Assembly (NCBI RefSeq): GCF_017571525.1
Contig: NZ_JAGETY010000004.1
Location: 1-64,000 of the forward strand
Length of the DNA stretch: 64,000 nt
Source of the DNA: Hymenobacter sp. BT559
GTDB lineage: Bacteria > Bacteroidota > Bacteroidia > Cytophagales > Hymenobacteraceae
Direction of reading: 5' to 3'
The notes below the pieces were generated by a model. That model was not told the DNA's origin and searched no databases. It was given only the letters and a program-made list of their open reading frames with translations. Of the stretch, positions 57,158 through 64,000 are shown piece by piece (position 1 is the stretch's first letter; every line of letters begins with the position of its first letter). The translations under genes and the position numbers were made by a program.

Positions 57158-57834
57158 GCAGGATTAGTAAAGCCGACGCGGCCCAAAATGGCCACAAACT
57201 CGGCACCGTCGGGGAAAGCCTGCACCGACTCGGGCAGGTAGGTGTACGCGCTCTGGTCTTTGGAAATCACCTTGCCAAAAACCGGCAGTATCTGACGGAA
57301 GTAAAAATTATACGCTTGCTTGAGCGGAAACGCCGTGGGCTTGCTAAACTCCAGAATGACGAGCTGGCCGCCGGGCCGCAGCACACGGTACATTTCGGCT
57401 AGGCCCTTCTCGAGGTGGGCAAAGTTGCGCACCCCAAAGGAGGCCGTGACGGCATCAAACTGATTGTCTTCAAACGGCAGGTTTTCCGAGTCGGCCAGTT
57501 CCAGCTTGATGCGGTGGCTGAGCTTTTTATCAATCAGCTTCTGGCGTCCTACTTCGAGCATCCCGGCCGAGATATCCACGCCGGTCACCTGGGCATCGGG
57601 GGCAGCGGCACGCAGCGTTTCGATGGCAAAATCGGCCGTGCCGGTGGCAATGTCCAGGATGCGCGCCGGACGCAAGGATTTTAGCTCGTTCACGGCCTTG
57701 CGCCGCCAGTAGATGTCGGTGCCAACGCTCAGGAAGTGGTTCAGAAAATCATACTTCCCCGCAATGTTGTCAAACATGCGGGCCACCTGCGATTTCTTAT
57801 CGGCGGCGTCTTCTTTGTAGGGTACTACGGCCAT
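57106..57834 (-). CDS. ubiE: Demethylmenaquinone methyltransferase UbiE/MenG
   Basis: This 242-residue SAM-dependent methyltransferase converts demethylmenaquinone to menaquinone, the respiratory quinone of this group. Family marks are VARMFDNIAGKYDFLNHFLS, motif I DIATGTADFAIE, FDAVTASFGVRNFAHLEKGLAEMYRVLRPGG and the late LEFSKP. Length is normal. It is co-transcribed with and overlaps porT. Confidence 0.95.
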   Translation of the reverse strand: MAVVPYKEDAADKKSQVARMFDNIAGKYDFLNHFLSVGTDIYWRRKAVNELKSLRPARILDIATGTADFAIETLRAAAPDAQVTGVDISAGMLEVGRQKLIDKKLSHRIKLELADSENLPFEDNQFDAVTASFGVRNFAHLEKGLAEMYRVLRPGGQLVILEFSKPTAFPLKQAYNFYFRQILPVFGKVISKDQSAYTYLPESVQAFPDGAEFVAILGRVGFTNPAWQPLTFGISSIYTARK

Positions 57835-57916
57835 ATAGGGAATGCAAAGAACGGCACGGGGCCATAAAAATTGCGTGTTTTGCCTGCGAGTTTCGGGCTG
57901 CTTCTAGCAGGACAAA

Positions 57917-57947
57917 AAAACGGCCGGACTGTTCGTCCGGCCGTTTT
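57917..57947 (-). terminator. Terminator of the PorE/OmpA-like gene
   Basis: A 13-bp GC-rich stem (57917-57929 with 57935-57947) is followed on the minus strand by a run of seven T (plus-strand A 57914-57920). It lies 25 bases after the stop of the OmpA-like gene. Confidence 0.9.
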
Positions 57948-57971
57948 CTTTTTCAGCAAAGTTGCCGTGGA

Positions 57972-60209
57972 TTACTCAGCTTTGGTTTTCACCTTAGCTT
58001 TTTCGCCCGAAGCGTCCTTGGCTTTTGAGTCAAGCTCACCGTCTTTCGACACGGTCTTTGACTTTTCGCCAGCGGCGCCTTTGGTTTTCACTTTCACTTT
58101 GTCGCTGTCCTCGTCCACTTTGGTTTTCACCTTCGTGCCATCGGCCATGCGCACCTTGCTCTTGCCGGGCAGCGGGCGGGCAGGCGCCACCGGTACGGCA
58201 ATAACAGTTGTGCTAGTCGTGGTAACCGGCTGTACAGTCGGCATCGGCTCACCTTCTTTGAACACCGGCTTGAAGTCATCGCGGCGGTTAATCTGCATGT
58301 TCTCCGGCGAGTCGTTCGGCACTTTAGGCTTGCGCTCGCCGTAGCTTACCGTAGTGAGGCGGCTAGACGAGATGCCTTGCTTTACGAGGTAGTTTTTGGC
58401 AGCATCGGCGCGGTTCTGGCCGAGTACCATGTTGTACTCATCCGTGTTGCGCGAGTCGCAGTTACCCTCAATCGAGATGTTGAGGCCGGTGTTAGCTTTC
58501 AGGAAGGCCGTGGTGGCATTCAGCGTCTTAATCGACTCGGCCCGCAGCTTATACTTGTCGGTGTCGAAGTAAATCGGCTTCATGTTTTTAGCATACACCG
58601 TCTGCGTCGTGTCGATGTAGTCAACGTAGAAGTTCTTGGTGATGCTCGTCGAGTCGTTCGTCGAAATTGGCACCGCAAACTCTTGCGTTTCAATGTTCTT
58701 ACCGTCTTTGTTTACGGCTACCTGGTAGGTACGAGCCGACAGAACCTTTACTTGGTAAGTACCGTCCTCCTTGGTGATGTCGCGGAAGCTGATGGCCGTT
58801 TTATCAGCCTGCGTGCCGTTAAACACCAGTTCTACGCCGGGGATGCGCTGCGTGCTGTCACGCTTCGAGAACACCGCACCTTTGATGTTGATGTTCTTGA
58901 TATAGCTAATAGTGTAGATATCCTTCTCACCGTAGCCGCCGATGCGGTACGAGCTGAGGTAAGCATACGTGCCATCGGGCGCCAGGCGGTAGTAGGAGTC
59001 AGCGTCGGGCGTGTTAATGGGATAGCCCATATTCTCGGGCCGGCCCCATTTATGACCGATGCTATCGTACTTCGACTGGAAGATGTCGTAGTCGCCCATC
59101 GTGTTGTGGCCACGTGAGCTGAAATACAACGTGCGGCCATCGCGGCTGATGTACGGGCTGTCCTCGTCGTATTTGGTGTTAATGGTGCTGCCTAGCGACT
59201 TAGCCGGGCCCCAGTCGCCACCAGCGGTACGGGTGCTGTAATACAGGTCGAGGTTGCCATCTTCCGAGTAGCGTGCAGTTGAGAAGTACAGTGTCAGGCC
59301 GTCCGGCGTGATGTAAGCATCGCCTTCGTAAGCCTTCGAGTTGATGTTGCTGTTGAGCTTGGTTGGGGCACCCCAGTCGCCGCCGGCCTGCTTCGACGAT
59401 ACGAATACGTCACCGTCCTCGTCGCTGCGGTACATCAGCAGCTTGGTGTCATTGTCAAACAGCTGGTCCGACGCGTCGTGACCTTTGCTGTTGAGCGCGG
59501 CCGACAGCGAGCGCGGCTTCTCCCAGTTGTCGGCGTCGATACGGTGGGTTTCTACGATACCCTCGTAGTATTCACCGTCGGCAGCCGTCTTATTACGGGC
59601 TTTAGTATCAAGGCCAGGAATATCGGTCGGGTTAGCGCGCGTCGTAAAAATCAGCGTCTTATCATCCGAAGAAATAACCGGGCTGTGCTCCGAATACTGG
59701 GTGTTCACCGTCGGGCCCAGGTTCTTCACGAAGATATCCTTAGGCGAGTTGAACAGGATTTTCGCGTTTTTGCTGTGCTGAATCAGCTGAGCTACTTCCT
59801 CGCGGCGGGTATCATTGCGCTTTTTCAGCGTCGCGTTGTAGGCCTGGTAGTGCGTAATAGCCTCATCAAAGTTGTAGTTGAGGTGGTCGACGCGACCGAG
59901 CCAGTACTCTACATCTTTAGACACCTTTGGCTTGATTTTCTGCGCCTTATAGATGTAGTCGCTAGCCTTCTCTTTGTCAAAGGACAGGTAGGCTACACCA
60001 GCCCGGAACAGCGCCTGCGCGTTGTTGGGGTCTTTCGCAATCACCCGCTCGTAGTAAGGGATGGAGGCGCGATAGTTCTCCTGGTTGAACAGCTTGTTGC
60101 CGGTTTGCAGGTCCTTACGCGTGCTCTGCGCCTGCGCCGAGGTAGCCACGGCCGAGGTGAGAGCTAGCGCGGCAGAAGCTTGCAGCAGCCTTTTGGATAG
60201 GTTGTCCAT
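57972..60209 (-). CDS. PorE-like OmpA-family protein (TPR, propeller, CNA-like, OmpA)
   Basis: This 745-residue envelope protein has a signal peptide (about 1-28), TPR repeats (about 30-150: YRASIPYYERVIAKDPNNAQALFRAGVAYL), a PD40-type six-bladed propeller (about 170-430, repeats such as DGLTLYFSTAR and DGRTLYFSSRG), a carboxypeptidase-regulatory-like domain (about 445-530) and an OmpA peptidoglycan-binding domain (about 545-665: IYFDTDKYKLR, LGQNRADAAKNYL). This domain order is that of PorE, which anchors the T9SS outer-membrane complex to peptidoglycan. A final Lys/Val/Asp-rich tail of about 60 residues, with KVKTK repeats, is extra. Confidence 0.85.
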   Translation of the reverse strand: MDNLSKRLLQASAALALTSAVATSAQAQSTRKDLQTGNKLFNQENYRASIPYYERVIAKDPNNAQALFRAGVAYLSFDKEKASDYIYKAQKIKPKVSKDVEYWLGRVDHLNYNFDEAITHYQAYNATLKKRNDTRREEVAQLIQHSKNAKILFNSPKDIFVKNLGPTVNTQYSEHSPVISSDDKTLIFTTRANPTDIPGLDTKARNKTAADGEYYEGIVETHRIDADNWEKPRSLSAALNSKGHDASDQLFDNDTKLLMYRSDEDGDVFVSSKQAGGDWGAPTKLNSNINSKAYEGDAYITPDGLTLYFSTARYSEDGNLDLYYSTRTAGGDWGPAKSLGSTINTKYDEDSPYISRDGRTLYFSSRGHNTMGDYDIFQSKYDSIGHKWGRPENMGYPINTPDADSYYRLAPDGTYAYLSSYRIGGYGEKDIYTISYIKNINIKGAVFSKRDSTQRIPGVELVFNGTQADKTAISFRDITKEDGTYQVKVLSARTYQVAVNKDGKNIETQEFAVPISTNDSTSITKNFYVDYIDTTQTVYAKNMKPIYFDTDKYKLRAESIKTLNATTAFLKANTGLNISIEGNCDSRNTDEYNMVLGQNRADAAKNYLVKQGISSSRLTTVSYGERKPKVPNDSPENMQINRRDDFKPVFKEGEPMPTVQPVTTTSTTVIAVPVAPARPLPGKSKVRMADGTKVKTKVDEDSDKVKVKTKGAAGEKSKTVSKDGELDSKAKDASGEKAKVKTKAE

Positions 60210-60635
60210 TGAAAAAAGGGTGTTTGGAAAATTTTAAAGGAAAGAGCGAAAAGGTAGTATTAGCACAAGGCCTGGCGCCGACGCACCGCTGGCACGCTCA
60301 TTTTGCCGACTTATACTAATTTTTTGCAGCAGGGTTGGCCCGTTTGGCCCACTGGCAGCAACAAAAGGAGTGAGAAAAGCCCTTTACAGCGGCAAATATA
60401 TCAAAAAAGGGCCGCCGCGCCCGTTTAAAGAGGGCACTAAAACGGTTGCGCGTTTGTAAAGTAAAGTTTTATAGCTTGGTAAATAGCCGATTTGGGTGCT
60501 GCGCAAATATAGTGGCAGGTTTTGAAAGACAATTGCTTAACAAATCACTAACAGCCCCAGGTTTGTTGCTTGGCCCGCTAGCAGCCGGAGCGCAACGCAT
60601 CTTTGTACCGACATTGCCGCATAGGTAACCCTGCC
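60210..60635 (+). other. Divergent intergenic region before engB
   Basis: This 426-base gap is AT-richer than the coding parts. A CATCTTTG octamer at 60598-60605, 31 bases before the engB ATG, may be its -7 box. The left half, with A-rich runs just before the OmpA-like start, probably holds that gene's promoter. No RNA gene, repeat or small gene was recognised. Confidence 0.4.
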
Positions 60636-61253
60636 ATGATAATTCGAGAAGCAAGTTTTTTAAGCAGCAACACGCAGGTAGCCGCCTGCCCGGCCCCAGA
60701 CCGGCCCGAATATGCCTTCATTGGGCGCTCCAACGTGGGCAAGTCGTCGCTGATAAATATGCTGACCGGACGCTTGGGACTGGCCAAAACATCGAGCACA
60801 CCCGGCAAAACCCAGGTCATCAATCATTTCAACATCAATAATGAGTGGTACCTAGTTGACTTGCCCGGCTACGGCTATGCCAAGGTGAGCAAGAGCTCGC
60901 GCGCCGACTGGGGCAAGATGATAAACGCTTACCTTACTAAGCGCGAAAACCTAACCTGTGTGTGCGTGCTACTCGATTCACGCCATGCGCCGCAGGCTGT
61001 TGACCTGGAGTTTATGGAAAAGCTGGGCGAAGCGGGTGTGCCGTTTATCATGATTTTTACCAAGACCGACAAGCAGTCGACCAGCCAGACGAAAGCCCTG
61101 CTCGCCGACTACCTAACCAAAATGGGTGAAACCTGGGACGAGCTGCCGCGTCACTTCGTCACATCGGCCGAAACGGGACTGGGGCGCGATGAGGTATTGG
61201 ATTTTATTACGGAAATAAACCGACAGGTAGCGGCCGATGCCGCGAGCGCTTAA
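60636..61253 (+). CDS. engB: Ribosome biogenesis GTPase EngB (YihA/YsxC)
   Basis: This 205-residue TrmE-Era-EngA-EngB-Septin-like GTPase is needed for large ribosomal subunit assembly. The G1 is GRSNVGKSS, the G2 Thr is in TSSTPGKTQ, the G3 is DLPGYGYAKVS and the G4 is TKTD, all intact. The ATG at 60636 (MIIREASFL) is the normal family start, and codons before it are unrelated. The TonB-C gene follows after 67 bases in the same direction. Confidence 0.95.
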   Translation: MIIREASFLSSNTQVAACPAPDRPEYAFIGRSNVGKSSLINMLTGRLGLAKTSSTPGKTQVINHFNINNEWYLVDLPGYGYAKVSKSSRADWGKMINAYLTKRENLTCVCVLLDSRHAPQAVDLEFMEKLGEAGVPFIMIFTKTDKQSTSQTKALLADYLTKMGETWDELPRHFVTSAETGLGRDEVLDFITEINRQVAADAASA

Positions 61254-61320
61254 GTACTTTTGGCCCGCCAATTGCCTACTGGCAGGGATTTTCACGTTAG
61301 TCCCTCCCCTTATTTTGCTC

Positions 61321-61773
61321 ATGAAAAAGATATTGCTCACGCCGCTGGCTTTGTGCGGCCTGCTAGCCTCGGCCCATGCCCAAACGGCCAAGCCCAACAC
61401 CCCGCCCATGCCGAAAGACCGCCCGCAAACCGAGCAGGGCACGGGCATCAACCACGTAGCGGCCGACATTCCGGTGGCGGCCTACTACGAAGGCGGCCAG
61501 GAGGCTATGTACGCCTTCATTGCCAAAGAGCTGAAGTATCCGCTGCTGGCCAAGCGCAACCGTATGCAGGGGCGCTGCATCATCAGCTTCACGCTCAACC
61601 CCGATGGCAACATTCAGGGCCTGCGCATTGTGAAGCAGGTGGGCGGCGGCACCGGCGAGGAGGCTGCCCGCGTGGTGCGCCTGCTCAAATTTAAGAAGCC
61701 CGAATACCCAATTCTCACTAGCCTGCCCATCGACTTCAAGCTGGGCGTGACCGGCGCGAACACGGTGGAATAA
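61321..61773 (+). CDS. Secreted TonB C-terminal-domain protein
   Basis: This 150-residue protein has a cleavable signal peptide (MKKILLTPLAL to about residue 20, ASAHAQ) and no N-terminal membrane anchor. A short Pro-containing linker leads to a TonB_C domain (GGQEAMYAFIAKELKYPLLA, GRCIISFTLNPDGNI, EEAARVVRLL). Unlike true TonB it cannot span the inner membrane, so it is probably a periplasmic domain-only relative common in Bacteroidota, role unknown. Confidence 0.85.
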   Translation: MKKILLTPLALCGLLASAHAQTAKPNTPPMPKDRPQTEQGTGINHVAADIPVAAYYEGGQEAMYAFIAKELKYPLLAKRNRMQGRCIISFTLNPDGNIQGLRIVKQVGGGTGEEAARVVRLLKFKKPEYPILTSLPIDFKLGVTGANTVE

Positions 61774-61786
61774 GTAAAGCAGTGAG

Positions 61787-61852
61787 CAGTTAACAATGAA
61801 CAGTGAGCAATACGCTTGCTTCAGTTAACTGCTCACTGTTCATTGTTAACTG
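61787..61852. repeat. Inverted repeat, CAGTGAGCAGT family
   Basis: Perfect 23-bp arms at 61787-61809 and 61830-61852 contain the sub-repeats AACAATGAACAGTGAGCA. The core CAGTGAGCAGT matches the element at 25405-25474. It lies between the TonB-C stop and the DUF5606 start. Confidence 0.8.
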
Positions 61853-61867
61853 TTCATTGTAAAAAGA

Positions 61868-62371
61868 ATGCCCTACGATTTAAAAGAGCTGGCCTCCATT
61901 AGCGGCCAGCCCGGCCTGTTCCGCCTGGTGCGCCCGGCCCGCCACGGTGTGTTGGTTGAAAGCCTCGATGCCAAAGCTACCCGCTCGCTAGCCCCGGCCA
62001 GCAACAAAGTATCGCTGCTAAGCGAAATCGGCATGTACACGCAGGACTCGGACGAGACGCTGCCACTGGCGGAGATATTCGAGCGCATTTACCAGAAGCA
62101 TGGCGCTAACGTGCCGGTGACGAGCAAATCGAGCGAGAGCGAGCTGACCAGCTTTCTGGCCGACGTGATGCCGGAGTATGACCGCGACCGCGTGTATCTG
62201 TCCGACATCAAGAAACTGGCCACCTGGTATGGCATTGTAAGCCAGCACCTACCCTACACCGAGGCTAGCGCCGAAGAGCCAGCCGCCGGTGAGCCCCTGA
62301 GCACGGGCGGCGTAATTGGCGAAACCGATGCGAACGACACCGCAGCCGGCAACCCCGAGGCTACGAAGTAG
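61868..62371 (+). CDS. DUF5606 family protein
   Basis: This 167-residue cytoplasmic protein begins MPYDLKELASISGQPGLFRL, the N-terminal beta-barrel-like pattern of DUF5606 (VLVESLDAKATR, then KVSLLSEIGMYT). A helical part follows (LAEIFERIYQKHG, VMPEYDRDRVYLSDIKKLATWYGIV), then a loose acidic C-terminal tail. The family is specific to Bacteroidota; function is unknown, though presence in most genomes suggests a housekeeping role. Its terminator is shared with fbp. Confidence 0.82.
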   Translation: MPYDLKELASISGQPGLFRLVRPARHGVLVESLDAKATRSLAPASNKVSLLSEIGMYTQDSDETLPLAEIFERIYQKHGANVPVTSKSSESELTSFLADVMPEYDRDRVYLSDIKKLATWYGIVSQHLPYTEASAEEPAAGEPLSTGGVIGETDANDTAAGNPEATK

Positions 62372-62393
62372 CGGCTAGCCCAACCGCCATTAA

Positions 62394-62425
62394 AAAGGCC
62401 GTTCCTGCTGGCAGGAACGGCCTTT
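62394..62425. terminator. Bidirectional terminator between DUF5606 and fbp
   Basis: A 15-bp stem (AAAGGCCGTTCCTGC at 62394-62408 with 62411-62425) is flanked by A- and T-rich ends. It lies between convergent genes. Confidence 0.88.
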
Positions 62426-62447
62426 CTGTTGCTTCACATGTTCCTGA

Positions 62448-63470
62448 TTAGGCCGCCGCTTCGGGGGCCTTTTTCTCCTGCGCCAGCAAAGCCTCGGCCT
62501 GCTCGACCAGCTCTTTGCTGCCGATGAAGAGCGGGCAGCGCTCGTGGCAGGTCTGGGGCTCGATTTCGAGGGTGCGCTGCTGGCCGTTGGAGCTTTTGCC
62601 GCCGGCTTGCTCTACGATGAATGCTAGCGGGTTGCACTCGTACATGAGACGCAGCTTGCCGCCGGGCGTTTTGGCGGTGGCGGGGTAAATATAAATACCG
62701 CCCTTGAGCAGGTTGCGGTGAAAGTCGGCCACGAGCGAGCCAATGTAGCGAGCCGAGAATTTCTCGGTTTTGCACTGCTGCACGAAGGCCACCACGCCCG
62801 GCGAAAACGAGTCGGACGAGCCTTCGTTGATAGAATAAACGGTGCCGGTTTTGGGCGTCTGGATGTTGGGGTGCGAGAGGAAGAACTCGCCCAGGCTGGG
62901 CTCGTAGGTGAAGCCATTTACGCCATTGCCGGTGGTGTATACGAGCATGGTGCTGGAGCCGTAGATGACGTAGCCGGCCGCCACCTGGTGGGTGCCAGGC
63001 TGCAGGCAATCGGCGCTGCCACCTTCGCGGCCGGTGGGCGAGATGCGGCGGTAGATGCTGAAAATGGTGCCGATGCTCACGTTCACATCAATGTTGCTCG
63101 ACCCGTCGAGCGGGTCAATGGCCACCACGTACTTGCCTTGGTTGTTGCCAGTCTGGATGATGTCGTCGTCTTCCTCCGAGATGATGGTGCACACCTCGCC
63201 ACCGTTGCGCAGGGCCCGGATAAAGCGGATGTTGGCAATCACGTCGAGCTTCTGCTGGTCTTCGCCCTGCACGTTGCGGTTGCCGTAGGCACCGGCGATG
63301 TCGATGAGGCCCGAGCGGTTGATTTCGCGGTTCACGATTTTGGCAGCTAGCGCAATATCGCGCAGCAGCTGCGAAAGCTCCCCGGTAGCATACGGGAAGT
63401 CTTCCTGCTTGCGCATGATGAAGCGGTCGAGGGTAGTGCCGACTGGTAAAGCGAGTTTGTTATGGTCCAT
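62448..63470 (-). CDS. fbp: Class I fructose-1,6-bisphosphatase
   Basis: This 340-residue cytoplasmic gluconeogenesis enzyme makes fructose 6-phosphate from fructose 1,6-bisphosphate. The metal-binding core is [25 protein letters not shown], with EEDDD upstream; the substrate and C-terminal signature [23 protein letters not shown] (shown in parts) is intact. Length matches E. coli Fbp (332). It is divergent from the aspartate kinase gene. Confidence 0.95.
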   Translation of the reverse strand: MDHNKLALPVGTTLDRFIMRKQEDFPYATGELSQLLRDIALAAKIVNREINRSGLIDIAGAYGNRNVQGEDQQKLDVIANIRFIRALRNGGEVCTIISEEDDDIIQTGNNQGKYVVAIDPLDGSSNIDVNVSIGTIFSIYRRISPTGREGGSADCLQPGTHQVAAGYVIYGSSTMLVYTTGNGVNGFTYEPSLGEFFLSHPNIQTPKTGTVYSINEGSSDSFSPGVVAFVQQCKTEKFSARYIGSLVADFHRNLLKGGIYIYPATAKTPGGKLRLMYECNPLAFIVEQAGGKSSNGQQRTLEIEPQTCHERCPLFIGSKELVEQAEALLAQEKKAPEAAA

Positions 63471-63644
63471 GTAAGCGAATAAGGGCGAGAATTGCCTACA
63501 AAGCTAGCCGGAGCGCGCCAAGCGGCCTAGCGAAAACTCCGCACTCGATTGCAGTGGCTGCTGAGGCCGTTTTTACGCCCTTTGGTGTACCTATTACGGC
63601 CGCAGCTAAGCGCCTACCCTAGCTGCGCCCTAGTTTTGGGCCTT

Positions 63645-64000
63645 ATGAAAGACGAAGGAACAGGCTTGCAGGTCTACAAATTTGGCGGCGCCTCGGTGAA
63701 GGACGCGGCGGCGATTCTCAACCTCTGCCGCATCGTGCGCGACTTTGGCCCTAGTGGGCCACTGCTCATTGTAGTGTCGGCCATGGGCAAAACGACTAAT
63801 GCGCTGGAGGAGATTTACGACCTGGCGTATCACGGGCGGGACTACTCGGCGCAATTGGCGGCGTTGAAAGCTTATCACGAGCAAGCAGGCAAAGAAATAG
63901 GTCAAGCCCTGCCTCATCCAGGCATTGACCCTAGCAAATCAGATGCTGGTTTAGCAAGCCTCTTTCAGGAACTCTCTTACAGATTAGCAAACTCATCACC
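63645..64000 (+). CDS. Aspartate kinase, N-terminal part (cut by window edge)
   Basis: About 118 residues are present. They begin with MKDEGTG and the aspartokinase signature VYKFGGASVKD, then LLIVVSAMGKTTNALEEI, the phosphate-binding SAMGKTT turn. The reading frame is open to the window end, so the catalytic C-terminal part and any ACT or homoserine dehydrogenase domain lie beyond. The product would phosphorylate aspartate, the first step to Lys, Thr and Met. A TAGTTTTG box at 63631-63638 is only 7 bases from the ATG, suggesting a very short leader if used. Confidence 0.9.
   Translation, partial: MKDEGTGLQVYKFGGASVKDAAAILNLCRIVRDFGPSGPLLIVVSAMGKTTNALEEIYDLAYHGRDYSAQLAALKAYHEQAGKEIGQALPHPGIDPSKSDAGLASLFQELSYRLANSS

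Overview
The window looks like a chromosome segment of a GC-rich member of the Bacteroidota, most like Hymenobacter or a close relative (Cytophagales). The support is: type IX secretion/gliding genes (a PorT-like barrel beside ubiE, and a PorE-like TPR/propeller/OmpA protein); many families restricted to or typical of Bacteroidota (DUF4290, DUF5606, DUF4846, DUF5117-type metalloprotease, DUF3109); little Shine-Dalgarno signal; TAnnTTTG-like boxes upstream of several genes; and very GC-rich third codon positions. It is mostly ordinary chromosomal backbone with some accessory genes. I see no rRNA, tRNA, CRISPR array, transposase or prophage. The genus is an inference from gene content, not from a marker RNA.

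Layout. 0-9 kb: a sensor kinase, a NadR-type NMN adenylyltransferase/kinase, a tandem ABC ATPase (ModF/PhrA-like), a large anchored propeller protein and an APC permease. 9-15.5 kb: two secreted peptidases (DPP-IV-like S9 and a DUF5117-type zinc protease), a lipoprotein and a disordered hydrophilic protein. 15.7-22.4 kb: a small membrane protein, then a tripartite RND efflux operon (adaptor, HAE1-type pump, outer-membrane channel). 22.4-31.1 kb: small metabolic and regulatory genes (DUF2000, a MarR-GNAT fusion, SemiSWEET, methyltransferase, Bcp peroxiredoxin, esterases, GAF protein, pirin) and a frameshifted M2-family dipeptidase. 31.5-41.7 kb: alpha-amylase with CBM20, aspartase, DUF3109, UvrD/PcrA helicase, DUF4290, MurA, a YvlD-type membrane protein and an arginase-family ureohydrolase. 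41.8-49.3 kb: a chemosensory operon read right to left: giant soluble poly-HAMP receptor, CheW, CheY, CheA, CheC. 49.5-64 kb: TopA, DUF4846, HAD phosphatase, BatA-like VWA protein, YggS, SDR, PorT-ubiE, PorE-like protein, EngB, TonB-C protein, DUF5606, class I fructose-bisphosphatase and the start of an aspartate kinase cut by the window edge.

The most unusual content is the chemosensory operon. Its receptor has no membrane segment. It carries about 17 alternating HAMP-like units, with an exact 276-bp (92-residue) tandem repeat in the middle, and ends in a long basic Ala/Pro/Lys/Arg tail. The operon includes CheC but no CheR or CheB, and its CheA lacks the P2 domain. The repeat unit resembles the poly-HAMP part of fungal Nik1-type kinases. 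Other points of note are a Gly/Thr minisatellite in a predicted surface loop of the efflux channel, an ABC protein whose two defects fall in the same composite ATP site, a MurA with Asp in place of the fosfomycin-target Cys, several intergenic inverted-repeat families, and marked over-use of the palindrome GCTAGC across the window.
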